Shown here piece by piece: positions 1-7,231 of a DNA stretch of 33,470 nt (position 1 is the stretch's first letter; each line of letters starts with the position of its first letter). The DNA lies in NCBI GenBank assembly GCA_018712145.1, contig DVHJ01000006.1, positions 1 to 33,470 of the forward strand, in the 5' to 3' direction. Below the pieces are notes generated by a model. It was not told the DNA's origin. It made no database searches and was given only the letters and a program-made list of their open reading frames with translations. This DNA comes from Candidatus Faecousia faecigallinarum. GTDB lineage: Bacteria; Bacillota; Clostridia; Oscillospirales; Oscillospiraceae. The position numbers and the translations under genes were made by a program.

Positions 1-339
1 CTGGAGGACTCCTTTAGCCAGATGCTCCTGAGGCTCATTGACCAGCGGGGCATGACCGACGTGCAGGTCTATAAGCGGGCCAATTTGGACCGGAAGCTGT
101 TTTCCAAACTCCGAAAGGAGGGCTACAACCCCAGCAAGCCCACCGCCATCGCCCTGGCCATTGCCTTGGAGCTGAACCTGGATCAAACCCAGGATCTGCT
201 CCGCCGGGCAGGGTATGCCCTGTCGGCCAGCAACAAAGCCGATGTAATCGTCTCTTACTTCATCCAAGAAGGCATCTTTGACATTTACACCATCAACGAA
301 GCCCTGTTTTCCTACGGTCAGAAGCTCCTGGGGGCATGA
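1..339 (+). CDS. C-terminal part of a macro-domain protein with HTH-like tail (partial)
   Basis: The reading frame is open to the left edge (it begins LEDSFSQMLLRLID), so only the last 112 or so residues are visible. From memory, this region closely resembles the C-terminal extension of clostridial macro-domain (ADP-ribose-binding or O-acetyl-ADP-ribose deacetylase-like) proteins, which end in a small helical HTH-like module with phrases such as DRKLFSKLR, KPTAIALAIALEL and the terminal LFSYGQKLLGA. The macro domain itself lies outside the window, so enzyme activity cannot be judged. The tail looks like an XRE-type helical bundle and may bind DNA or a partner. The next gene, a VWA protein, follows after 80 bases on the same strand with no terminator between, suggesting co-transcription. 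An alternative is a free-standing HTH protein starting at position 22, but the continuous upstream frame argues against that. Confidence 0.7.
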   Translation: MEDSFSQMLLRLIDQRGMTDVQVYKRANLDRKLFSKLRKEGYNPSKPTAIALAIALELNLDQTQDLLRRAGYALSASNKADVIVSYFIQEGIFDIYTINEALFSYGQKLLGA

Positions 340-419
340 ATTTGTCGCTTGGGAAGCGACCATTCCCGCCCCGGTTTATGGTATCCTCCCAGTACAACAA
401 CCGCAAGGAGGATACAGAA

Positions 420-1064
420 ATGGAAACAAAACGGACGGAACTGGTATTTATTTTGGACCGGAGCGGCTCCATGTCCGGCCTGGAATCGGACACCATCGGG
501 GGCTTTAACGGCCTGCTGGAAGAGCAGCGGCAGGGGGACGGGGCGGTGACGGTGACCACCGTTCTGTTTGACCACGCCTATACCCTGCTCCACGACCGGC
601 TGGATATCCGGGGCGTGCGGCCCATCACCCGGCGGGAGTATTTCGCCCGGGGTACCACGGCCCTGCTGGACGCCATGGGGGCAACCATGGAAAAAATCAT
701 GGCGGTGCAGCGGAGCACCGCCCCGGAACTGCGGGCCGGCAAGGTATTGTTTGTCATCATCACCGATGGATTGGAAAACGCCAGCCGCCGGTACACCTAT
801 GCCCAGATCCAAGGCATGGTGCACCGGCAGCAGGAGGAAGGCTGGGAATTCCTGTTTTTGGGGGCCAACATGGACGCCATCGCCGCAGCGGGGCGGTTCG
901 GCATCGCCCCCGGCCGGGCAGCCAATTTCCACGCCGACAGCCGGGGCGCCCGGCTGAATTACCGGGCGGTCAGCCAGGCCGTCACCCAATGCCGGGCGGG
1001 CCGCCCCCTGACGGCCCAGTGGAAAGCGGAAATTGACCAGGATTTCCAGACACGAAAACGGTGA
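420..1064 (+). CDS. VWA-domain (MIDAS) protein
   Basis: This 214-residue protein is essentially one von Willebrand factor A domain. The metal-ion-dependent adhesion site is complete: D13-x-S15-x-S17 in FILDRSGSMSG, a threonine in RGTTALLDAM (T79/T80), and D116 in ITDGLEN. There is no signal peptide or membrane segment, so it should be cytoplasmic and act by metal-dependent protein-protein contact; no substrate can be read from the sequence. The start at 420 is chosen because AAGGAGG lies just upstream (about 405-411) and family members begin with a short charged stretch before the ELVFILDRSGSM strand; the longer frame from 336 has no such site. It follows the macro-domain gene, a pairing I recall from other clostridial genomes. 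Cytoplasmic VWA proteins often work with ATPases or in stress-response clusters, but none is visible here. Confidence 0.88.
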   Translation: METKRTELVFILDRSGSMSGLESDTIGGFNGLLEEQRQGDGAVTVTTVLFDHAYTLLHDRLDIRGVRPITRREYFARGTTALLDAMGATMEKIMAVQRSTAPELRAGKVLFVIITDGLENASRRYTYAQIQGMVHRQQEEGWEFLFLGANMDAIAAAGRFGIAPGRAANFHADSRGARLNYRAVSQAVTQCRAGRPLTAQWKAEIDQDFQTRKR

Positions 1065-1066
1065 GG

Positions 1067-1087
1067 CTGCGCCGCCAAGGGGCGCAG
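1067..1087 (+). other. Hairpin between the VWA gene and the HEIIH gene
   Basis: CTGCGCC (1067-1073) and GGCGCAG (1081-1087) form a 7-bp stem with a 7-base loop just after the VWA stop codon. No T-run follows, so it is not a standard terminator. It may be a processing or stability element that lets the next gene be expressed at a different level. Confidence 0.4.
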
Positions 1088-1110
1088 AATAAACCGGAGG
1101 ATGAATCTAG

Positions 1111-1905
1111 ATGGAAGTAACCTTTCTCAATCCCGGCGTGGATTACATGATCCAGCAAATGATGGCATTTCAAGCCGAAGGGGAATCCGGTTTTTGGTCG
1201 GAACCATTGTATCATTTCTATCCGCAGTTGGACAAAGCTTACGCTGAAAGCCTGCCTTTCCCGGAAAGGAAGAACTACATTGGGTGTACTTTGCGCGGGG
1301 CTTATCCCCAGCTGGAGCAGGAGATTAACGAAAAGGTGTTACGGTATGGCCAGCATTGGGCTGCCTGCAAGGCACAAATCACGGCTGCTCTGTCTGATGC
1401 TTTTGCTGTGGACTGTACGAATTTGTTTAATGACCTGCGCTGTCATGTCAGTATGAACCCCATTGAACCCCGGTTTCTAAAAGAACATCGCTTTGATATT
1501 TTCTATTTAAACAGCCCCAAAGGCGCCATTGGCGAGAGCATCCATGAGATCATTCACTTTGTCTGGTTCTATGTATGGAACCGGTTATTTGGCGATTGTT
1601 ATGACGAATACGAGCGCCCATCGTTGAAATGGATTTTGAGCGAAATGGTGGTGGAGTCTGTGATGAAAGATCCCCGGCTCAGCTCCATCAACCCATATTT
1701 CCCCAGGGAGGCCGGCGGCTGTATCTATCCCTATTTCTTTGACATGGAGGCCGGTGGCCATCTAATCCTGGATACACTGGACAAACTGTATAGAGAACAA
1801 AGCATTTCGGATTTTATGCGAAGCAGCTACGCCTACTGCCAACGCCATGAGGAAGAGATCAGACGGCATATTCGGGAATCGGAAAAATCGGCGCCATCCT
1901 TCTGA
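1111..1905 (+). CDS. Unrecognised protein with a HEIIH zinc-metallopeptidase-like motif
   Basis: This 264-residue protein does not match a family I can name. It carries H145-E-I-I-H149 in a hydrophobic helix (SIHEIIHFVWFYVW), followed 29 residues later by an acidic helix (ILSEMVVESVM, E178 or E182). HExxH plus a downstream glutamate is the zinc-binding layout of gluzincin peptidases, so a metallopeptidase is possible but is inferred only from the motif. There is no signal peptide and no clear membrane span apart from the motif helix. The N-terminal third is rich in aromatic residues and resembles no known domain. Start choice: GGAGG lies at about 1096-1100, ahead of ATG 1111. The gene is visibly richer in A/T and uses more A/T-ending codons than its neighbours, which suggests lateral acquisition. 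It sits 46 bases after the VWA gene on the same strand. Confidence 0.75.
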   Translation: MEVTFLNPGVDYMIQQMMAFQAEGESGFWSEPLYHFYPQLDKAYAESLPFPERKNYIGCTLRGAYPQLEQEINEKVLRYGQHWAACKAQITAALSDAFAVDCTNLFNDLRCHVSMNPIEPRFLKEHRFDIFYLNSPKGAIGESIHEIIHFVWFYVWNRLFGDCYDEYERPSLKWILSEMVVESVMKDPRLSSINPYFPREAGGCIYPYFFDMEAGGHLILDTLDKLYREQSISDFMRSSYAYCQRHEEEIRRHIRESEKSAPSF

Positions 1906-2211
1906 CTGCCAAAGCACACCGCAGGAATGTACCGGGTTTCCGCCGTGGAGCGTTTCTGCAGGTGCAAGGAGGCGGTGCCAGGCGAATTCGCAGGTGATTA
2001 CGGATTTGCCTTGGGTTCTGCTCATTGTTCTGTATTACTGCGGAGAAGCGGATTGCCACAGGTGTGCCCACTGGTTCGCAATGACATGCAGAAGGCGGGG
2101 GCGTTGCTGCGGCTGTAAAAAGATGGGGCGCGATGCGTATGCAGAAGGCAGGGGCGGGTGCCGAATTGGCACCCGCCCCCGGTACATATTTTTTCCCAGG
2201 TTGGGAAGACC
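1906..2211. repeat. Gene-free stretch with a degenerate copy of an interspersed repeat
   Basis: No coding region is credible here. Positions 2049-2087 match, in reverse complement, the left arm of the element at 32843-32881, with 36 of 39 bases identical (from CGGATTGCC to CGCAATGACAT). Upstream, AGGCGAATTCG...CGGATTTGCCT (about 1979-2014) resembles the internal AAATTCG/CGAATTT hairpin of that element. GCAGAAGGC(G/A)GGGGCG then occurs twice as a direct repeat (about 2087-2102 and 2141-2156). This looks like a decayed non-coding mobile or REP-like element inserted between a + strand gene and a converging - strand operon. Confidence 0.65.
2151..2192 (+). terminator. Strong hairpin terminator between convergent genes
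   Basis: GGGGCGGGTGCC (2151-2162) pairs perfectly with GGCACCCGCCCC (2168-2179) around the loop GAATT. In the + direction GGTACATATTTTTT follows, giving a T-run about 10 bases after the stem. On the - strand the stem is not followed by a T-run, although it also lies just past the end of the CD1247-type gene and may still mark that 3' end. Confidence 0.7.
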
Positions 2212-2649
2212 TCAGTCCTCCTCATCCTCCGTGGTGAATTCCAGCACTTCCCCGCAGTTGGGGCAGACGATGCTGCCGTGCTCCAAGGTCTCTTCGTCAA
2301 AATCGATGACTTCGCCGCACTTGCACTCCACCTCGTAAACCGTGGTGTCGTCCTCCAGATCGTCGTAATCCTCGTCGTCCAGATCGTCCTCGCCGTCAAA
2401 ATCATCATCGAAGTCGTCGTCAAAGTCGTCGTCTTCCAGGTAGTGGTAAACCTCGTCCAGCTCGTCTTCAATGTCATCCAGCTCATCGGAGATGGCCAGG
2501 GTGGTCTTCTCCACATCGGAAACGGTCTTGGTGATGTCCTGCAGCAGATCCACAATGGCGGACAAAAGCTTGCCCTCGTTGGTGGCGGTGTCCAGCTTCA
2601 TGCCCTCCATCAATCCCTTCAGATAGGCGGACTTTTCAGAAAGTGTCAT
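2212..2649 (-). CDS. CD1247-type N-terminal domain protein with acidic linker and zinc ribbon
   Basis: This 145-residue protein has three parts. Residues 1-66 are helical and match the CD1247 N-terminal domain of clostridia (SEKSAYLKGLMEGM then a coiled-coil-like stretch). Residues 67-103 are an extremely acidic Asp/Glu linker. Residues 107-140 form a rubredoxin-type zinc ribbon with C109-x-C111 and C129-P-N-C132. There are no membrane segments. Its biochemical role is not known to me. It lies 23 bases downstream of efp on the same strand, so it is probably co-transcribed, and AAAAGGAG precedes its ATG. The acidic spacer and zinc ribbon suggest a nucleic-acid or ribosome-associated adaptor, but that is inference from layout only. 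The domain is characteristic of Clostridia and helps place the organism. Confidence 0.87.
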   Translation of the reverse strand: MTLSEKSAYLKGLMEGMKLDTATNEGKLLSAIVDLLQDITKTVSDVEKTTLAISDELDDIEDELDEVYHYLEDDDFDDDFDDDFDGEDDLDDEDYDDLEDDTTVYEVECKCGEVIDFDEETLEHGSIVCPNCGEVLEFTTEDEED

Positions 2650-2672
2650 GGTTCTTCTCCTTTTCCAGCGGT

Positions 2673-3236
2673 TTAGCCCTTGGCCCGGCCCAGATACTCC
2701 CCGGTGCGGGTGTCGATGCTGATCTTATCGCCCTCGTTAATAAACAGGGGCACCTTCACCTCCGCGCCGGTCTCCAGCGTGGCGGGCTTCAGGGTATTGG
2801 TGGCGGTGTTGCCGGCGAAGCCGGGGTCGGTCTTGGTGACCACCAGATCCACAAAGCTGGGGGCCTCCACGCCGAACACCTTGCCCTTATAGGACATGAC
2901 CGTGCAGGTGTCGTTCTCCTTGACGAACTTAAAGCTGTCGTCCAGGATACTCTTCTCCACCGGGGTCATCTCGTAAGTCTCCATATCCATGAAGTAATAC
3001 AGATCCCCGTCAGAGTAGGAATACTCCATCTTCTTGCGCTCAATGTAAGCGGTGGGGTACTTATCGTTGGGGTTGAAGGTGGTCTCCGTCACGCCGCCGG
3101 TAATCACGTTTTTCATTTTCACCCGGACGAACGCCGCGCCCTTGCCCGGCTTGACGTGCTGAAATTCCACAATTTGCATCACCTTGCCGTCCAGATCAAA
3201 GGTGACGCCGTTCCGAAAATCACTGACAGAAATCAT
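2673..3236 (-). CDS. efp: Translation elongation factor P
   Basis: EF-P binds between the ribosomal P and E sites and relieves stalling at polyproline stretches. The 187-residue length is typical. Residues 1-65 form the KOW-like N-terminal domain with the loop [10 protein letters not shown], whose K32 is the position modified in many bacteria (5-aminopentanol in Bacillus; beta-lysine in E. coli). The central OB domain includes the motif around [11 protein letters not shown], and the C-terminal OB domain ends in [19 protein letters not shown] 3236 has AGGAGG ten bases upstream. No EpmA or EpmB is present here, and the modification type cannot be deduced. Order on this strand is yqeG, M24 aminopeptidase, efp, CD1247-type gene; an aminopeptidase P gene next to efp is a recurrent Firmicutes arrangement. 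Confidence 0.97.
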   Translation of the reverse strand: MISVSDFRNGVTFDLDGKVMQIVEFQHVKPGKGAAFVRVKMKNVITGGVTETTFNPNDKYPTAYIERKKMEYSYSDGDLYYFMDMETYEMTPVEKSILDDSFKFVKENDTCTVMSYKGKVFGVEAPSFVDLVVTKTDPGFAGNTATNTLKPATLETGAEVKVPLFINEGDKISIDTRTGEYLGRAKG

Positions 3237-3327
3237 AATCTTGTCCTCCTATTGTTTCGCCGGCGGCCATGTGCCGGCCGCAAAATTCCCAAATTATTCT
3301 AACCGATTTTCCCGGAAATTGCAAGGC

Positions 3328-4410
3328 TTATTGTCCATTTTCCCCGGGAACCACGATTAAATTCTTGGGACTGTGGGTCAAAATCCGGCAGCCGTCCTGG
3401 GTAAACACCGCCACATCCTCAATCCGCACCCCAAATTTCCCCGGCAGATAAATCCCCGGCTCCGCCGAGCATACCCCATTTTCCGGCATGGGAGTCTCCC
3501 CGCTGGGGTTACAGTTGGGGGCCTCGTGAATTTCCAGGCCCAGGCTGTGGCCATAGCCGTGGCCGAAATAGTCCCCGTAGCCGGCCTGGGCGATCACCTG
3601 CCGGGCGGCGGCGTCCACCACCTTACCCGGCACACCGGCCTTGGAGGCGGCCAGGCCCGCCAGCTGGGCGGCCAGAACGGTATTGTACACCTTTTCCATC
3701 TCTTCGCTGGCCCAGCCCAGGGCCACGGTTCTGGTCATGTCGGAGCAGTAGCCCTGATACAGAACGCCAAAGTCCATGGTAATAAAATCCCCGGGTTGGA
3801 GCTTCCGGTCCCCGGGCACCCCGTGGGGCATGCTGGTATTGGGGCCGGAGACCACAATGGGGTCAAAGGACAGCCCCTCTGCGCCATTTTTGTACAGGCA
3901 GTAGATCAGCTCGGCGCACAGGTCCTTTTCCGTCATGCCCACCCGGATACGCTCCAGCACCTGGGCAAACGCCCGGTCGGTAATCTCCTGGGCCTTTTCC
4001 ATCCGCGCCAGTTCCCAGGGCTCCTTGGCTGCCCGGAAGGCGTTGATGGCGCTTTGGCAGGGGACCAGCTTAGCCGTCAGCTTCTCTTCGTACTGGCGGA
4101 ACTCCCCCACGGTGAGATAGTCTTCCTCATAGCCCAGGGTGTTCACCCCAAACTGGGCGCAGGCCTGGTTAATCCGGGCAATGTATCCGCAGGTCCGGTC
4201 CACCGGCAGCACCTGGAAGCCCTGAAGGTTATTCTGGGCGGATTCAATGTACCGGCTGTCGGTAAAATACTGGCAGCCGGCGGCAGATACCAGAGCCACG
4301 CCCTCGGCAATGTCGAATTGGGCGGCATAGTGGCGGCTGTAGCGGCTGGTGAGAAGCAGGCCGTCCAGGCCGCTGCCCAGCAGGGATTTGTACTTATCCA
4401 GGTTGTTCAT
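3328..4410 (-). CDS. M24 family aminopeptidase, Xaa-Pro type
   Basis: This 360-residue protein has a creatinase-like N-terminal domain (about 1-125) and a pita-bread peptidase domain (about 130-355). All five predicted metal ligands are present: D213 (TMDFG), D224 (SDMTRT), H288 (GHSLGLEIHE), E317 (AEPGIY) and E331 (RIEDV). It should remove N-terminal residues ahead of proline in the cytoplasm using two metal ions. The start at 4410 is chosen over the longer frame from 4476 because GGGAG lies upstream, the family begins close to MNNLDKYKSLL, and the ATG overlaps the yqeG stop codon as ATGA, implying translational coupling. The enzyme releases proline dipeptides while the downstream EF-P helps make proline-rich proteins; this link is suggestive only. 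Substrate preference (Xaa-Pro versus a dipeptidase) is not certain. Confidence 0.93.
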   Translation of the reverse strand: MNNLDKYKSLLGSGLDGLLLTSRYSRHYAAQFDIAEGVALVSAAGCQYFTDSRYIESAQNNLQGFQVLPVDRTCGYIARINQACAQFGVNTLGYEEDYLTVGEFRQYEEKLTAKLVPCQSAINAFRAAKEPWELARMEKAQEITDRAFAQVLERIRVGMTEKDLCAELIYCLYKNGAEGLSFDPIVVSGPNTSMPHGVPGDRKLQPGDFITMDFGVLYQGYCSDMTRTVALGWASEEMEKVYNTVLAAQLAGLAASKAGVPGKVVDAAARQVIAQAGYGDYFGHGYGHSLGLEIHEAPNCNPSGETPMPENGVCSAEPGIYLPGKFGVRIEDVAVFTQDGCRILTHSPKNLIVVPGENGQ

Positions 4411-4907
4411 TGTGCTTTTCTCCCTTTCGCAATTAAGATGACCGGCAATTCCAACAGGTGGCGCAGCTTCAGCCAAATGTTGTGATTGTCAATGGAGGAC
4501 ACCAGGATGGAATAAACCCCGGCGGCATTGGCCCCCAGCACATCGGTAAAGATCTGGTCGCCGCACAGGGCGCAGGCCTGGGGCGGCTGGCCGAAGCGCT
4601 CCATACACCGGCGGATGCCCTGGGCCATCGGCTTTTTCGCATTGGTCTGCCAGGGAATTTCCATGCGCCGGCAAACCTGCTGCACCCGGGGCTTTTTGCT
4701 GTTGGACACCACGCAAAGCTGCAGGCCGGCCGCCTTGGCCGCCTGAATCCACGCCGCCATTTCCGCCGTGGGCTGATCGGTGGTATAGGGAACGATGGTA
4801 TTGTCAAAATCCAGCATCAGCAAGCGGACACCTTGCCGGTACAGCGCCTCCAGGGGCAGATCGGCAAGGCGGCGGTAGATGGCCTTGGGCAGCAGTGAAA
4901 CAGGCAT
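4407..4907 (-). CDS. YqeG-family HAD IIIA-type phosphatase
   Basis: This 166-residue protein belongs to the YqeG family of small HAD hydrolases. HAD motif I is D33-F-D35-N-T37 (MLDFDNTIVPY), motif II is S68-N-S70 (VVSNSKKPR), the motif III lysine is K91/K92, and motif IV is GD117QIFTD122VLGAN. It is predicted to dephosphorylate a phosphorylated small molecule; relatives act on phosphatidylglycerolphosphate in some lineages, but the substrate is unproven here. ATG 4907 has AAGGAGG upstream and a candidate promoter at 4951-4979. The last four bases overlap the start of the aminopeptidase gene, so it heads the yqeG-aminopeptidase-efp-CD1247 operon. Confidence 0.92.
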   Translation of the reverse strand: MPVSLLPKAIYRRLADLPLEALYRQGVRLLMLDFDNTIVPYTTDQPTAEMAAWIQAAKAAGLQLCVVSNSKKPRVQQVCRRMEIPWQTNAKKPMAQGIRRCMERFGQPPQACALCGDQIFTDVLGANAAGVYSILVSSIDNHNIWLKLRHLLELPVILIAKGRKAQ

Positions 4908-4950
4908 AGGCGCCTCCTTATGGCATAGGATATAGAAGGTCTATGGGGTC

Positions 4951-4979
4951 AGTATACCACAGACAGGAGGCGTTGTCCA
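4951..4979 (-). promoter_or_regulatory. Candidate promoter of the yqeG-efp operon
   Basis: Read on the - strand, TGGACA (4974-4979) is followed after 17 bases by TATACT (4951-4956), with TG in the extended -10 position. Transcription would begin near 4944, about 37 bases ahead of yqeG. The -35 box touches the ATG of the divergent gene at 4979, so the two transcription units occupy the same few bases. Confidence 0.6.
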
Positions 4980-5707
4980 TGTCCATTGCCCTATATCTTG
5001 CCATGACAGCCGCAGATTTTTCTCACTGTCCCCTGCTGCCGGAGCCGGTGGCCTGGATGGCCCTCCACTTCTCCCCTGCCGGCCAAGGGCTGAGCAACTG
5101 TCCGGCCACCTTGCCCCCCGGCAGCCTGCTGATTCTGGATGATCAAATTCCCTGGGCCGGACACAGCGGGGACATGGTGTGCCGGACGGTGGAGTCCCTT
5201 TTGCTGAACACCGGCGCCATGGGACTGCTGCTGGACTTTGAACGGCCCGCCCTGCCGGAAACCCGCAGCCTGGCGGCGGCGCTGGCGGCCCGCTGCCACC
5301 GGCTGGGCCGGGCCATTGCCATGCCCCCGGACTATCTGGGGGATTTTGCGGCGGCAGTGTTCCTGCCGGCGCCCCCCTGTTACGCCGATCCGGCCAAGGT
5401 GATGGCCCCCTGGCAGGGCCGGACAGTTTGGCTGGAAGCGGCCCTCACCGGCTATCAGGCGGAAATTCGGGCCGGTGGGGTGGACATTCAGCCCCGCCAG
5501 CCGGAGGCCCTGGCAGAATTGGCGGCGGGAGAGCAGAGCTTCCTGGCTCCCCGCCGTCTGTTCCAATATGTCAGCCGGGGCAATTCCCAAGGGGTCACCG
5601 TAAATCTGTTTGACACGCCGGATTCCCTCCGTGCCCGGCTGCCGGCCTGGGAGGCCCTGGGGGTCAGCTTGGCCGTCGGTCCCTGGCGCCAGCTTCGGGA
5701 GAACTAG
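4979..5707 (+). CDS. Unrecognised 242-residue protein, possibly a TIM-barrel fold
   Basis: I do not recognise this family. The protein lacks a signal peptide and membrane spans. Short hydrophobic strands ending in polar or acidic residues recur: SLLILDDQ (49-56), AMGLLLDFERP (80-90), GRAIAMPPD (110-118), RTVWLEAAL (148-156) and VSLAVGPWRQL (229-239). Their spacing, with helices between, resembles a (beta/alpha)8 barrel, and LLLDFERP recalls the acidic active-site strand of GH18-like hydrolases. That reading is weak, and a catalytic site cannot be assigned. Start 4979 is chosen because AGGAGG sits 8 bases upstream; the longer frame from 4943 would run through the yqeG promoter. It diverges from yqeG and converges on ackA through a shared terminator. 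Codon use matches the neighbours, so it looks native. Confidence 0.75.
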   Translation: MSIALYLAMTAADFSHCPLLPEPVAWMALHFSPAGQGLSNCPATLPPGSLLILDDQIPWAGHSGDMVCRTVESLLLNTGAMGLLLDFERPALPETRSLAAALAARCHRLGRAIAMPPDYLGDFAAAVFLPAPPCYADPAKVMAPWQGRTVWLEAALTGYQAEIRAGGVDIQPRQPEALAELAAGEQSFLAPRRLFQYVSRGNSQGVTVNLFDTPDSLRARLPAWEALGVSLAVGPWRQLREN

Positions 5708-5760
5708 CCGGCCGTTTTCAGCGGCAAGGCGCCAAGGGAGGGTTACTTTGGGGCGGCGGA

Positions 5761-5789
5761 GCAATCCCCGCAAAAACGGGACGGATTGC
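5761..5789. other. Imperfect hairpin resembling the REP-like repeat core
   Basis: GCAATCC (5761-5767) and GGATTGC (5783-5789) are inverted, with an inner CCG/CGG pair around CAAAAA. The arms are the same GCAATCC/GGATTGC words found in the repeats at 2049-2087 and 32843-33026, so this may be a short relative of that family. The match is short enough to be chance. Confidence 0.35.
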
Positions 5790-5800
5790 CTTGTCCAAAA

Positions 5801-5846
5801 CGGCGGGAGAAAGCGCGTACCTGCGCTTTCTCCCGCCGTCATTTTT
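5801..5846. terminator. Bidirectional terminator between the 4979 gene and ackA
   Basis: CGGCGGGAGAAAGCGC (5801-5816) pairs perfectly with GCGCTTTCTCCCGCCG (5823-5838), a 16-bp stem with a 6-base loop. On the + strand TCATTTTTTG follows; on the - strand TTTTGG follows. It can end transcripts from both convergent genes. Confidence 0.88.
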
Positions 5847-5869
5847 TGAGCATTTTCCGGAAAATTACC

Positions 5870-7063
5870 TTATTTCTCCACCAGTTCTGCGGTATCCTGG
5901 GCAATCATCAGCTCCTCATTGGTGGGAATTACCCACACCTTGACCTGGGAATCGTCGGCGGAGATCAGCGCCTCCTTGCCCCGCACCTGGTTGCGCTCCG
6001 GGTCCAGCTTTACGCCCATGAAGCCTAAGTTCCGGCAGATCGCCGCCCGGGTATTCGGGCCGTTTTCTCCCACCCCGGCGGTAAATACCAGGCAGTCTAG
6101 GCCGCCCAGCGCAGCGGCATAGGCGCCAACGTATTTGCTCACCTCGTAGTCGAACTTGTCCAACGCCAGGCAGCAGGCCTCATTGCCGCTTTCCGCACCG
6201 GCCTCCAAATCCCGGAAGTCAGAGGACAGGCCGTTGGACAGGGCCAGCACACCGGATTTCTTATTGAGCATATTCAGGCATTCGTCTGCGGTCATGCCGT
6301 ACTTGTTCATGATGAACTGGGCCACGCAGGGGTCAATGTCGCCGGAGCGGGTGCCCATGGGCACACCGGCCAAGGGGGACAGGCCCATGGAGGTATCCTG
6401 GCACTTGCCGTCCTTCACCGCGGACAGAGAAGAGCCGTTGCCCAGGTGGCAGTTCACTAGGCGGATATCCGAGCGGCCCATCAGTTCAATGGCCCGGCGG
6501 GTAACATAGCGGTGGGAGGTGCCGTGGAAGCCATAGCGGCGAAGATGATCCTCCTCATAATACTTGGTGGGGATAGCATAGCGGTACGCCTTGGGGGGCA
6601 TGGTCATGTGAAACGCCGTGTCAAACACCGCCACCTGGGGCTTGCCGGGCATGACCTTCTCGCAGGCTTCGATGCCCATCAGGTTGGCCGGATTGTGAAG
6701 GGGGCCCAGAGGGATGCAATCCCGGATGGCCTGCTTGCAGGCTTCGTCAATGATGCAGGACTGAATAAACTTATCCCCGCCATGGAGAACCCGGTGGCCC
6801 ACGGCGTCAATTTCATCGGTAGAAGCAATCACGCCGTTTTCCGGATCCACCAGAATTTCCAGCACGGCGGAAATGGCCTCGGCATGGGTGGGCATGGGGA
6901 TCTCCCGCTCCACCTTAATGCCCCGGGCCGGGGCCTTATGGGTCAGGCGGCCGTCCAGGCCGATGCGCTCACACAGGCCCTTGGCGGCAACCTCGCCGGT
7001 GTGGGGATCCATCAGCTGATACTTCAGGCTGGAGCTGCCGGCATTGATAACCAGAATGTTCAT
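5870..7063 (-). CDS. ackA: Acetate kinase
   Basis: AckA interconverts acetyl phosphate + ADP and acetate + ATP, the last energy-yielding step of acetate fermentation in the cytoplasm. The 397-residue length is standard. Signatures include N7 and S10/S12 in VINAGSSSLKYQL, R91 in GHRVLHGG, D148 in VFDTAFH, H180 in GFHGTSHRYV, the GNG phosphate loop at about 208-210, R239 in GTRSGDIDP and the late GVGENGP. All catalytic residues appear intact. ATG 7063 has AGGAGG upstream. No phosphotransacetylase gene is adjacent, unlike many pta-ackA operons. It diverges from tmcAL and shares the terminator at 5801-5846 with the unknown gene. A - strand promoter is proposed at 7162-7190, giving a leader of roughly 90 bases. 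Confidence 0.98.
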   Translation of the reverse strand: MNILVINAGSSSLKYQLMDPHTGEVAAKGLCERIGLDGRLTHKAPARGIKVEREIPMPTHAEAISAVLEILVDPENGVIASTDEIDAVGHRVLHGGDKFIQSCIIDEACKQAIRDCIPLGPLHNPANLMGIEACEKVMPGKPQVAVFDTAFHMTMPPKAYRYAIPTKYYEEDHLRRYGFHGTSHRYVTRRAIELMGRSDIRLVNCHLGNGSSLSAVKDGKCQDTSMGLSPLAGVPMGTRSGDIDPCVAQFIMNKYGMTADECLNMLNKKSGVLALSNGLSSDFRDLEAGAESGNEACCLALDKFDYEVSKYVGAYAAALGGLDCLVFTAGVGENGPNTRAAICRNLGFMGVKLDPERNQVRGKEALISADDSQVKVWVIPTNEELMIAQDTAELVEK

Positions 7064-7161
7064 GTTACATGTCCTCCTGTAAACTTTCCTTTTTTCCTCA
7101 CCTGTGGTAGGATATTGCTATCTGACAAGCATCCCGGAATTCGGGAGAAAACCTGTTTTGT

Positions 7162-7190
7162 ATTGTATACCATTTTCCCGGAACTCACAA
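7162..7190 (-). promoter_or_regulatory. Candidate ackA promoter
   Basis: On the - strand TTGTGA (7185-7190) and TACAAT (7162-7167) are separated by 17 bases. Transcription would start near 7155. I saw no equally good + strand promoter for the divergent tmcAL gene in this 168-base gap. Confidence 0.6.
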
Positions 7191-7231
7191 GCCCTTTCCG
7201 GAAAAATTTTCGGCACTTGGAGGAAAACCCC

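Noticed and set aside
2367..2443. Asp-codon-rich repeat that looks like a short tandem array
   Set aside because: It is explained by the acidic linker of the CD1247-type protein; no CRISPR-like repeat-spacer pattern exists.
1847..2676. Two + strand frames opposite the CD1247-type gene and across the repeat
   Set aside because: They are antisense to a recognisable gene or within the degenerate repeat, with no domain signal.
6512..7231. Upstream extension of the tmcAL frame
   Set aside because: It runs antisense through ackA and its promoter; the TmcAL N-terminus and ribosome binding site fit 7232.
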